Source of the DNA: Chitinophagaceae bacterium
GTDB taxonomy: Bacteria; Bacteroidota; Bacteroidia; Chitinophagales; Chitinophagaceae
Length of the DNA: 64,000 bases
Direction: 5' to 3'
NCBI GenBank assembly: GCA_004173235.1
Contig: SEAC01000027.1
Coordinates: forward strand, 58,925 to 122,924
Part shown: piece after piece, positions 7,609 through 15,361 of the stretch
Layout: each line of letters starts with the position of its first letter
Position numbering within the stretch: position 1 is the first letter of the stretch
Notes under the pieces: generated by a model
The model's database searches: none
Seen by the model: only the letters and a program-made list of their open reading frames with translations
Told to the model about the DNA's origin: nothing
Translations under genes and position numbers: made by a program

Positions 7609-9123
7609 ATGAAATGGAAGCAAGTATTGATGATCGTTGGGATTAGTGCTGCGACCACCTTCGCCAGCATTTTCGCCTACAATAAGTTCGCGGCCTCCGA
7701 TCGCAACGCCATCGGCTCGGCCGAAAACGGCCTGCCGGCCAACTATGCCGGCTTCTTCAGCGGCGGCCAGGGCGGCGCGGAACCCATCGACCTCACTAAG
7801 GCGGCGAACGCGGCCGTGCCGGCGGTGGTTCACATCAAAACAAAGATCCCGGCCAAGAAGGTTTCCAACAACATCCAGCGCCCGCGCTCGGGCAACGGCT
7901 TCTTCGACGATTGGTTTGACGAGCTCTTCGGCAACGGGCCCAACGTCATCCCCGAGCAGCGAGCTTCCGGCTCCGGCGTCATCATCTCCGAAGATGGATA
8001 CATCGTTACCAACAACCACGTAATCTCCAATGGTTCCGACGGCGTGGCCGACGAGATTACGGTAACGCTCCACAACCGCAAGACGTATAAGGCACGCCTC
8101 ATTGGCCGCGACCCAAGCTCCGACCTCGCCGTGCTCAAGATCGACGGAAACAAGTTTCCGTTCCTCGTTTATGGCAACTCCAACAATGTGCAGCTGGGCC
8201 AGTGGGTGCTGGCGATCGGCTACCCGCTTACACTCGAAACTACCGTAACTGCGGGCATCGTTTCCGCAACCGGACGTTCCATCAACATCAACCGCCGCCA
8301 GAGCGAAACTCCTGTGGAATCGTTCATCCAAACCGATGCTGCTGTGAACCAAGGCAACAGCGGTGGTGCGCTCGTCAACTCCAACGGGGAACTGATCGGC
8401 ATCAACTCCGCCATCCTCGCTCCCACGGGCACATACGCCGGTTATTCGTTTGCAATCCCCGTGCAGATCGTAAAGAAGATCGTGGATGACATCGTTCGCT
8501 ACGGCGATGTGCAGCGAGGCTATCTCGGCATCACTTATATTTCAACGGACGACCTCACTGAAGACCAGATCAAAGCACAGGGCTTGTCGGTAGACCAGGA
8601 CGGCGTACTCGTGTCGGGCGTTGCTACCGATGGCGGTGCTTATTCTGCAGGCATCCGCAAAGGCGACATCATTACGAAAGTGAATGGTGCCAATGTAAAT
8701 ACCGGCATCCAGATGAGCGCGCAGATCGCTTCGTTCCGCCCCGGCGACAAGGTGGCTGTTACCTACCTGCGCAACAGCAAGGAATACAGCACACAGGTAA
8801 CGTTGAAAAAGAAAGGCGACGTGGTAACGCAGAACATCGGCAACCGCCTCGGCGCCGACCTGGCGACGCTGGATAAAACGAAGGCACGTCAGTACGGCAT
8901 CGCCGGAGGCGTGGTGGTAGAAAAGATCACCGACGGTGGCGCCATCAGCAACACGCGCATGCAGCCTGGCTTCGTCATCACCAGCGTGAACGGCCAGGAT
9001 GTAAACAGCGTGGAGGAACTGTCGCGCGTGATCGCAACGCTTTCTGATGCCCGCATACGCATCGAAGGCATCTACCCGGGTTACGACGGCTCATATACCT
9101 ACCCGATGACACTGGATCAGTAG
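7609..9123 (+). CDS. htrA: Do/HtrA-family periplasmic serine protease
   Basis: The protein has 504 residues with an N-terminal hydrophobic segment (7-25) that acts as signal or anchor. The trypsin-like domain spans about 65-290 with catalytic His137 (VTNNHVIS), Asp172 (SSDLAVLKI) and Ser251 (NQGNSGGAL). Two PDZ domains follow (about 300-395 and 415-500). It degrades or refolds misfolded envelope proteins. It is monocistronic, with its own terminator. I see no clear promoter in the 140 bp upstream, so an alternative sigma factor is possible. Confidence 0.95.
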   Translation: MKWKQVLMIVGISAATTFASIFAYNKFAASDRNAIGSAENGLPANYAGFFSGGQGGAEPIDLTKAANAAVPAVVHIKTKIPAKKVSNNIQRPRSGNGFFDDWFDELFGNGPNVIPEQRASGSGVIISEDGYIVTNNHVISNGSDGVADEITVTLHNRKTYKARLIGRDPSSDLAVLKIDGNKFPFLVYGNSNNVQLGQWVLAIGYPLTLETTVTAGIVSATGRSININRRQSETPVESFIQTDAAVNQGNSGGALVNSNGELIGINSAILAPTGTYAGYSFAIPVQIVKKIVDDIVRYGDVQRGYLGITYISTDDLTEDQIKAQGLSVDQDGVLVSGVATDGGAYSAGIRKGDIITKVNGANVNTGIQMSAQIASFRPGDKVAVTYLRNSKEYSTQVTLKKKGDVVTQNIGNRLGADLATLDKTKARQYGIAGGVVVEKITDGGAISNTRMQPGFVITSVNGQDVNSVEELSRVIATLSDARIRIEGIYPGYDGSYTYPMTLDQ

Positions 9124-9153
9124 AACATCGAATACATTAAATAACGAATCCCG

Positions 9154-9188
9154 AAGGAAGGCTCCTCCATTGTTGAGGGGCCTTTTTG
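9154..9188 (+). terminator. Terminator of htrA
   Basis: A stem AGGCTCCTC / GAGGGGCCT with a 7-nt loop is followed by TTTTTG, about 30 nt after the htrA stop. Confidence 0.75.
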
Positions 9189-9322
9189 TTTGCCGACTGC
9201 TTTCTTACACAAGTCTTGTTCTTGCTTCACTACCAGAAATTCGACCCATCCGCAGCAGGAGAAATTAGGGGTTTTTCTATGTTAGCGCGGCAGTAAATTC
9301 GGCAACTTAAATGCACATCCCA

Positions 9323-11359
9323 ATGAAACGTCTTGCCACCATCGCCCTTGCGGGCCTATCGGCTGCGGCGCTGTTGTCGTTCACGCCGCCCGACGACAAG
9401 AAGCCGAAAAAGATCAAGTACATCGACCCTGCCAACATGGATCTTTCCGTGAAACCGGGGCAGAATTTCTACCGCTACGCAAACGGGGCCTGGCTGAAGA
9501 AGAACCCGGTACCTGCATCCAAAACACGCTGGGGTTCGTTTGATGAACTGCGCGAAGAAAGCAGCCGCCGACTGCGTACGCTATTGGAAGATGCGGCCAA
9601 ACGCAGCAGCGAGCCTGCGATGCAGAAGGTGGGCGACTTCTATGCTTCGGGCATGGATACAGCCTACATTCAGCAGCAGCGCGCCAATCCCATTCGCGCC
9701 GACCTTCAGCGGATCGACGCCCTCACTTCCCCTGCCGACTTTCTGAATGAACTGGCCTGGGAGCGCACGCAGGGCATGGGCGGCGCCCTTTTTGGATTCA
9801 GCGTTTCGCAGGATCGCAAGAAGGTGGATCAATACATCCCGAACATCTCTCAGGGTGGCATCTCCCTCCCCGACCGCGACTACTACCTGAAGAACGATGC
9901 CCGTAGTACTACAGTGCGCAACGCCTTCCGCCAGCACGTGATGCGGATGTTCGTGCTCACAGGTATCGGCGCGCGCGAGGCCGACCGGATGGCCGACGCC
10001 GTGCTGCGCATCGAAACGGCGCTCGCGAAGTCGCAGATGGCACGCGTTGAAATGCGTGACCCATACAAAACATATAACAAATATGCGGTCAAGGACCTTA
10101 CAACGCTTACGCCGGGGATCGACTGGAACCAGATGCTGGGCAAGTTGAAAATGACGGGCGTGGATAGCCTGATCGTGAGCAATCCGAACTTCCTCCGTAC
10201 CGTAGATATACTGTTGACGGCACTTCCGCTTGAAGACTGGAAGACCTACCTCAAGTGGAACGTGCTAAACAGCACCGCAACTTACCTGAGCAAAGACTTC
10301 GAGCAGGAGAGCTTTTCAATGCGCTCGGTGCTTACCGGCCAAAAGGAAATGACGCCGCGCTGGCAGTTCATCAGCGGTGTGGTAGACAGCCAGCTGGGCG
10401 ACCAACTCGGCCAGATGTATGTGTCCCGCTACTTCAAGCCGGAAGCCAAGCAGCGGATGCTCGACCTCGTGAACAACCTGCAGGAAACTTTCTCCAACCG
10501 CATCAAAGGACTCACCTGGATGAGCGAGGAAACGAAGGTGCGCGCTCTCGAAAAGTTGAACGCCTTCACCAAGAAGATCGCCTATCCCGACAAGTGGAAA
10601 GACTACAGCTCCATCACCATTTCGCGCACCGACCTGCTGGGCAACGTGCGTCGTGCCGCACAATGGCGCTACAACGAAATGATCGCGCGCTTTGGCCGCC
10701 CGGTTGACCGCACCGAATGGGGCATGACGCCGCCGACGATCAACGCCTACTACAGCCCCGTAAACAACGAGATCGCTTTCCCCGCGGGCATCCTGCAGTT
10801 TCCGTTCTTCGACTTCGGTGCCGACGATGCCGTGAACTATGGCGGCATTGGCGCTGTCATTGGCCACGAGATCACCCACGGCTTCGACGATTCGGGACGA
10901 CAGTACGCAGCCAGCGGCAACCTGAGCGACTGGTGGACAAAGGCCGACGCAGATCTTTTCAAGCAGCGCGCCGACCAGGTGGTAGCGCAATACAATGGTT
11001 TCACCGTGCTGGATACGCTCCATGTGAACGGCAGGCTCACGCTCGGTGAGAACCTCGCCGACCTCGGTGGATTGAACATTGCATACGAAGCGTTCACCAA
11101 AACAAAACAATTCCGCGATGGCAAGAAGATCAACGGCTTCACGCCGCAGCAGCGCTTCTTCCTCAGCTGGGCACAGGTATGGCGGAGCAACTCAACCGAC
11201 GAAGCGCTTGCACAACAGATCCTCACCGACCCGCACTCCCCGGGCGAGCACCGCGCCAACGGTCCCATCGTTAATATGGATGCCTGGTATGCAGCATTCA
11301 ACGTGCAACCTTCCGACCCGATGTACAAGGCACCCGACGCCCGCATCAGGATCTGGTAA
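9323..11359 (+). CDS. M13-family (neprilysin/PepO-like) metallopeptidase
   Basis: The protein has 678 residues from ATG 9323, which opens a signal peptide (MKRLATIALAGLSAAALLSF); an ATG at 9311 is a minor alternative. The M13 N-terminal domain starts with SVKPGQNFYRYANGAW. The catalytic zinc site is VIGHEITHGFDDSG (His515, Glu516, His519). The third ligand lies in GENLADLGG, and the family NSPRxxE region follows near the C-terminus. It is an oligopeptidase, probably periplasmic or at the surface. It is monocistronic. Confidence 0.95.
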   Translation: MKRLATIALAGLSAAALLSFTPPDDKKPKKIKYIDPANMDLSVKPGQNFYRYANGAWLKKNPVPASKTRWGSFDELREESSRRLRTLLEDAAKRSSEPAMQKVGDFYASGMDTAYIQQQRANPIRADLQRIDALTSPADFLNELAWERTQGMGGALFGFSVSQDRKKVDQYIPNISQGGISLPDRDYYLKNDARSTTVRNAFRQHVMRMFVLTGIGAREADRMADAVLRIETALAKSQMARVEMRDPYKTYNKYAVKDLTTLTPGIDWNQMLGKLKMTGVDSLIVSNPNFLRTVDILLTALPLEDWKTYLKWNVLNSTATYLSKDFEQESFSMRSVLTGQKEMTPRWQFISGVVDSQLGDQLGQMYVSRYFKPEAKQRMLDLVNNLQETFSNRIKGLTWMSEETKVRALEKLNAFTKKIAYPDKWKDYSSITISRTDLLGNVRRAAQWRYNEMIARFGRPVDRTEWGMTPPTINAYYSPVNNEIAFPAGILQFPFFDFGADDAVNYGGIGAVIGHEITHGFDDSGRQYAASGNLSDWWTKADADLFKQRADQVVAQYNGFTVLDTLHVNGRLTLGENLADLGGLNIAYEAFTKTKQFRDGKKINGFTPQQRFFLSWAQVWRSNSTDEALAQQILTDPHSPGEHRANGPIVNMDAWYAAFNVQPSDPMYKAPDARIRIW

Positions 11360-11372
11360 TGCACTCTTGAAC

Positions 11373-11401
11373 AGCTTCCTATCATGGGAGCTATTTTTTT
11401 C
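11373..11401 (+). terminator. Terminator of the M13 peptidase gene
   Basis: AGCTTCC / GGGAGCT forms a 7-bp stem with one G:T pair and is followed by ATTTTTTT, 14 nt after the stop codon. Confidence 0.65.
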
Positions 11402-11438
11402 TAACGGAGAAGGCTAGTGTCTGCAGCGTAAAAAAACG

Positions 11439-11465
11439 TTGGAGAGCAATAAAAATCTTACCTTG
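11439..11465 (+). promoter_or_regulatory. Possible mscL promoter
   Basis: TTG (11439-11441), 17 nt, then TACCTTG (one T short of TAnnTTTG). The predicted start site is about 30 nt before the mscL ATG. Confidence 0.4.
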
Positions 11466-11501
11466 TTGTACGTATCATTTGAACCACTAAAACCAACCAC
11501 T

Positions 11502-11891
11502 ATGGGATTTGTAAAAGAATTCAAAGAATTCGCGCTCAAAGGCAATGTAGTTGACCTCGCAATTGCCGTAATCCTCGGCGCAGCTTTCGGCGCCATCATC
11601 ACTTCGCTGGTAGAGAACATCATCACTCCGCTGATCCTGACACCGGCACTGGAGGCGGCACATCTTAAAAACATCGAGGAACTATCCTGGGGCGCCGTCA
11701 AGTGGGGCAAGTTCGTAGCTGCGGTCCTCAACTTTTTCATCATCGCCCTCTGCCTCTTTGCTGTGATCAAAGGAATGAACAGCATGAAGCGCAAGAAAGA
11801 AGCAGCTGTTGAAGAAACACCCAAAGCACCTGAATATTCGCTGCAGGAAAAGCTGTTGATGGAGATTCGGGATGGGTTGAAGAACAGGTAA
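11502..11891 (+). CDS. mscL: Large-conductance mechanosensitive channel
   Basis: The protein has 129 residues. ATG 11502 gives the invariant N-terminus GFVKEFKEFALKGNVVDLA; the frame is open further upstream, but that part is non-homologous. TM1 (about 15-40) carries VILGAAFGAIITSLV. TM2 spans about 70-93, and a charged cytoplasmic helix ends the protein. It is a homopentameric emergency pressure valve in the inner membrane. Confidence 0.96.
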   Translation: MGFVKEFKEFALKGNVVDLAIAVILGAAFGAIITSLVENIITPLILTPALEAAHLKNIEELSWGAVKWGKFVAAVLNFFIIALCLFAVIKGMNSMKRKKEAAVEETPKAPEYSLQEKLLMEIRDGLKNR

Positions 11892-12024
11892 GTTTTGGAG
11901 TTTATAGTTTGCAGATTATAGTTGCGTGAGCGACGAGAAACGGGAAAATGCGCTGCATGTCAGCGCTTTTTCTTTGGAGAAAATAAGACAACTCAGTTAA
12001 CTGCAAACTTAAAACTGTAAACTT
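11890..12024. repeat. Heptamer-word inverted arms bracketing the mscL terminator
   Basis: The left arm reads in 7-bp steps GTTTATA, GTTTGCA, GATTATA. The reverse complement of the right arm (about 11989-12024) reads GTTTACA, GTTTTAA, GTTTGCA, GTTAACT. The left arm overlaps the mscL TAA stop, and the right arm ends 2 bp before the arginase stop codon. Confidence 0.65.
11945..11972 (+). terminator. Terminator of mscL
   Basis: A GCGCTG / CAGCGC core stem with a 5-nt loop, flanked by AAAA / TTTT, ends in a T-run. It lies between the two heptamer arms. Confidence 0.65.
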
Positions 12025-12026
12025 CT

Positions 12027-13160
12027 TTACGGACGCTCCTGCGCGCGAAGCCAGCGCTCCGGAATATCGTTGTTGCTGGCTTGCTGGTAGTCTTTGTAGG
12101 AGCAGGCAACGAACTGCTGGTCGGGGAGCTGCATCCACCAGCGGCCGCTGCGCTTGCTTTGTAGAAATACGGTATCAACCTCGGCGAAGATGGTGTGAAA
12201 CTCGTTGAACCATTCGCGATCGGTAAGCGAAACCTCGCGGTTGCCACGGCTGCAGCCGTCCACAAAATACCAGAGCATGTGCGCAATCTGCTGCGCCGTA
12301 AGGTCATCGCGATCTTTGGCAGGATCGAACCCGTAGATGCCCAGCGTTTGCAGGTGGTTGCTCATACCCGCGTACTGCATCAGCGTGCAGGCCTCCTCGC
12401 CGTTCAGTCCATTGGGCGACAGTGTTGAAGCGGGCGCGAAGGCGCTGGCGAACGCCGATATATCAAAGGTCATCAGCGCGCAGTTGCGGATCACCGGTTC
12501 CATCTCTTCCAGCTGCTCTTTCACGGTTCCCACACGGTAACAATCGAAGCGCAGCTTGTCCATGGTTTCGAGCATGCGCGGGTGCACGTAGTAGCTCTGG
12601 AAGGCGAGGTGATTGTAGTGCTTGAGGTAGTTGGGCTCTGCGGTGAGGAGTTCCATCAGGAAGTTATCCGCGCGGCGCGGCGAGTCGATGTGAATGTCTA
12701 CGATGGCATCAACCCCCACTGCCTCGATCGATTTTTCGTCGGCTGCAAATGCCTGGTATTGCGCGAGCGTGAGATCGTGAGAACCGCCCAGCAGCACTAC
12801 GCGCTTGCCTATGGACATAAGCTCGCGCAACACTACTTTCAGCGCCGCGAGCGTGTCTTGCAGGCTGTTGCCCGCTTTCACGTTGCCGATATCGGCCAGC
12901 GTCACATCGGTATGCCAGTAATACAGGTTGTAAAAAGCCTTGCGTACCGCATCGGGAGCAGTGCTTAGCGCACGCTGCCCCGCACCGCGGCTCTCTCCAC
13001 AGCCCAGCAGCACTACCTGGGCGCCGTCCAGGTCGGGGAACTGCTCCTCGAAAACAAAAATGGTCTTGCCGATCTGCCCCTCGCGGTAGCCCTGGTCGTC
13101 CGACAGTTGCGCCGTGCTTACCGGCTCGAGAAAATCCACCAGGTTCAGGTAGTCCGACAT
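12027..13160 (-). CDS. Arginase/formimidoylglutamase-family protein
   Basis: The protein has 377 residues from ATG 13160 (the frame extends to a TTG at 13178). It is a ureohydrolase-fold protein with the first metal motif GGSHDLT and a second motif DIHID that matches DxHxD. The third motif, normally SxDxDxxDP, reads TFDISAFASAF, so one expected aspartate ligand is serine. I recall related Bacteroidota homologues with a similar FD(I/V/L)SA motif. It may therefore be a clade-specific variant hydrolysing a guanidino or formimino compound. The substrate is not assignable from sequence. It is divergent from pheS. Confidence 0.82.
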   Translation of the reverse strand: MSDYLNLVDFLEPVSTAQLSDDQGYREGQIGKTIFVFEEQFPDLDGAQVVLLGCGESRGAGQRALSTAPDAVRKAFYNLYYWHTDVTLADIGNVKAGNSLQDTLAALKVVLRELMSIGKRVVLLGGSHDLTLAQYQAFAADEKSIEAVGVDAIVDIHIDSPRRADNFLMELLTAEPNYLKHYNHLAFQSYYVHPRMLETMDKLRFDCYRVGTVKEQLEEMEPVIRNCALMTFDISAFASAFAPASTLSPNGLNGEEACTLMQYAGMSNHLQTLGIYGFDPAKDRDDLTAQQIAHMLWYFVDGCSRGNREVSLTDREWFNEFHTIFAEVDTVFLQSKRSGRWWMQLPDQQFVACSYKDYQQASNNDIPERWLRAQERP

Positions 13161-13175
13161 CGCTTCAATTTGCGG

Positions 13176-13183
13176 CAAACTTA
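13176..13183 (-). promoter_or_regulatory. -7 element for the arginase-family gene
   Basis: The minus strand has TAAGTTTG, an exact TAnnTTTG, 15 nt before ATG 13160. It faces the pheS element in a 50-bp divergent spacer. Confidence 0.45.
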
Positions 13184-13197
13184 AGCAAAGGGGCTGT

Positions 13198-13205
13198 TAT
13201 CTTTG
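13198..13205 (+). promoter_or_regulatory. -7 element immediately before pheS
   Basis: TATCTTTG is an exact TAnnTTTG only 5 nt before ATG 13211, which predicts a transcript starting at or next to the start codon. A TTTG at 13169-13172 could be the -33 box, but its spacing (25 nt) is long. Confidence 0.5.
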
Positions 13206-13210
13206 CGGCC

Positions 13211-14242
13211 ATGGAAGCCATCCTGCAACAGATCAATGATTACAAGCAAGAGATTGAGAATGCCGACCTGGGGAGCGCGCAGCAACTGGAAGCCTTCCGC
13301 ATCCGTTTTCTCGGCACCAAAGGCATCGTAAAAGCGATGATGGGCGAAATGCGCCATGTGCCCAACGAGCAGAAAAAGGAATTCGGGCAGGTGCTCAACG
13401 ACTTTAAAATATTTGCAGAATCGCGGTTTGAAACCGCAAAAGAAGCGGCAGACGGTGGCGCTGCTCCGGAGGCCGCGGGCCAGGACCTTACCCTTCCCGG
13501 CGACCCGATGCAGGCAGGAACGCGCCACCCGCTGAGCCTCGTGCGCCAGCGGATCATTTCCATTTTCCAGCGCCTCGGCTTCTCCGTTGCCGATGGCCCT
13601 GAGATCGAAGACGACTGGCACAACTTCACCGCGCTCAACCTGCACGAAAACCATCCTGCGCGCGACATGCAGGACACCTTCTACATCCATCAAAATCCCG
13701 ATTGGCTGCTGCGCACGCATACGTCGAACGTGCAGATCCGCGAAATGCAAAAAGGCAAACTGCCCATCCGCATCATCTGCCCTGGCCGCGTATACCGCAA
13801 CGAGACGATCTCGGCGCGCGCACACTGCTTTTTTCACCAGGTGGAAGGATTGTACATCGACGAGCACGTGTCGTTCGCCGACCTGAAGCAAACCCTGTAT
13901 TTCTTCGTGAAGGAAATGTTCGGTGCCGATATCAAAGTACGCTTCCGCCCCTCCTACTTCCCGTTCACCGAGCCTTCGGCCGAAATGGATGTCACCTGCA
14001 CCATCTGCGGCGGTTCGGGTTGCGGGCTGTGCAAGCAAACCGGCTGGGTGGAGATCATGGGCTGCGGGATGGTGCACCCCAAAGTGCTGGAGAACTGCGG
14101 CATCGACCCCAATAAATACAGCGGCTATGCCTTCGGCATGGGCGTGGAGCGCATCACGCAGATCCGATACAACGTCAACGACCTTCGACTCTATTCGCAG
14201 AACGACGTCCGCTTTCTGAAACAATTCACCGGAGCGGTGTGA
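13211..14242 (+). CDS. pheS: Phenylalanine--tRNA ligase alpha subunit
   Basis: The protein has 343 residues: an N-terminal coiled coil (1-95), then the class II catalytic core. Motif 2 is GRVYRNETISARAHCFFHQ. Motif 3 is YSGYAFGMGVERITQIRY. A four-cysteine cluster (CTICGGSGCGLCK) precedes WVEIMGCGMVHP, as in many bacterial PheS proteins. The beta subunit is not in the window, so pheS and pheT are unlinked or separated here. Confidence 0.97.
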   Translation: MEAILQQINDYKQEIENADLGSAQQLEAFRIRFLGTKGIVKAMMGEMRHVPNEQKKEFGQVLNDFKIFAESRFETAKEAADGGAAPEAAGQDLTLPGDPMQAGTRHPLSLVRQRIISIFQRLGFSVADGPEIEDDWHNFTALNLHENHPARDMQDTFYIHQNPDWLLRTHTSNVQIREMQKGKLPIRIICPGRVYRNETISARAHCFFHQVEGLYIDEHVSFADLKQTLYFFVKEMFGADIKVRFRPSYFPFTEPSAEMDVTCTICGGSGCGLCKQTGWVEIMGCGMVHPKVLENCGIDPNKYSGYAFGMGVERITQIRYNVNDLRLYSQNDVRFLKQFTGAV

Positions 14243-14245
14243 GCG

Positions 14246-14325
14246 AATGTGGTACTATGCTGATGTGATAATGTGGTCATTGCTCAAGCAATCACCACAT
14301 CACCACATGCGCACATCTGCACATT
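14246..14325. repeat. Octamer-word perfect-length hairpin between pheS and korB
   Basis: Two 38-nt arms (14246-14283 and 14288-14325) are inverted around a 4-nt TCAA loop, with 27 of 38 positions complementary and no gaps. Each arm has an 8-bp period: AATGTGGT, ACTATGCT, GATGTGAT, AATGTGGT on the left, and CACCACAT, CACCACAT, GCGCACAT, CTGCACAT on the right. The hairpin starts 3 nt after the pheS stop and covers the first two bases of the korB stop triplet (14324-14326). It may act as a bidirectional terminator. Confidence 0.8.
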
Positions 14326-15358
14326 AAACGATATTCCAAACCTCGTTGCCCCGAAGCAATTTATCGAGGTCGGCGCCCTTTTTTGCTTTGGCTTCTTCGA
14401 GCTGAAGCGCCATCATTTCTTCGTAGGTGGGGCGCTCGGTGGAATAGAACACACCGAACGGACGCGGCAGGTGGCGGTCGGCACGCGGATCGTCGAACAT
14501 GCGCGTGAGGAGTTGCGCCTTGAGCAGGTCGGTCTCATCGTGGATCCAGAGGTCGTCGGTGGAAACGCCATCGCCCAGCGATACCACTTCGGGTCGGAGG
14601 CCGTTGAGACGCACGCCTTTGTCCTGCGCGGCGCCGAAGATCAGCGGTTTGCCGTGCTCGAGGAAGAGCGCTTCTTCCAGCTTAGTTCCCTTCTCGGTGA
14701 ATATTTCAAAAGCGCCATCGTTGAAGATGTTGCAGTTCTGGTAGATCTCCAGGAACGAGGTGCCGTGGTGGCCATGCGCCCGGAGCAGCATTGCCTGTAG
14801 GTGTTTCGGATCGCGGTCCATGGAACGGGCAACGAAGGTGGCATCCGCGCCCAGCACCACGGCCAGTGGGTTGAAGGGGTGGTCGATCGAGCCCATCGGC
14901 GTCGACTTCGTCACCTTGTTCTCCTCGGAAGTAGGTGAATACTGACCCTTCGTAAGTCCGTATATCTGGTTGTTGAACAGCAGCACGTTGACGTCGAAGT
15001 TGCGGCGCATGAGGTGCATCGTGTGGTTGAGGCCGATGGAGAGCCCGTCGCCGTCGCCGGTGACGATCCAAACGCTCAACTCGGGGCGCGCGGCCTTAAG
15101 ACCGGAAGCAATGGCCGTTGCACGCCCGTGGATCGAGTGCATGCCGAAGGTGTTCATATAATACGGGAAGCGCGACGAGCAACCAATGCCCGACACGATG
15201 ACGATGTCTTCCCTGGGCACGCCGATCGTCGGCATCACCTTTTGCACCTGCGCCAGGATGGAATAGTCGCCGCAGCCGGGGCACCAGCGCACCTCCTGGT
15301 CGGTGGCGAAATCCTTAGGGGAGAGGAGCGGCTTATCTACAGTTGTAACTTCAGACAT
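14324..15358 (-). CDS. korB: 2-oxoacid:ferredoxin oxidoreductase, beta subunit
   Basis: The protein has 344 residues from ATG 15358. It is the thiamine-diphosphate subunit: RWCPGCGDYSIL at the N-terminus, IGCSSRFPYYMNTFG, and the TPP/Mg motif GDGDGLSIGLNHTMHLMRRN followed by LLFNNQIYGLTKGQYS. The paralogue set acts on 2-oxoglutarate or other 2-oxoacids and passes electrons to ferredoxin. The alpha subunit (korA), normally just upstream in the same operon, is absent. In its place is the four-helix-bundle element beginning 4 bp before the start codon. Confidence 0.92.
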   Translation of the reverse strand: MSEVTTVDKPLLSPKDFATDQEVRWCPGCGDYSILAQVQKVMPTIGVPREDIVIVSGIGCSSRFPYYMNTFGMHSIHGRATAIASGLKAARPELSVWIVTGDGDGLSIGLNHTMHLMRRNFDVNVLLFNNQIYGLTKGQYSPTSEENKVTKSTPMGSIDHPFNPLAVVLGADATFVARSMDRDPKHLQAMLLRAHGHHGTSFLEIYQNCNIFNDGAFEIFTEKGTKLEEALFLEHGKPLIFGAAQDKGVRLNGLRPEVVSLGDGVSTDDLWIHDETDLLKAQLLTRMFDDPRADRHLPRPFGVFYSTERPTYEEMMALQLEEAKAKKGADLDKLLRGNEVWNIV

Positions 15359-15361
15359 ATC

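Noticed and set aside
13980..14075. Zinc-finger insertion in pheS as a novelty
   Set aside because: The four-cysteine cluster before the WxEI motif is common in bacterial PheS proteins.
13181..14224. A 347-codon minus-strand frame opposite pheS
   Set aside because: pheS has all class II motifs on the plus strand; the antisense frame is unrecognisable.
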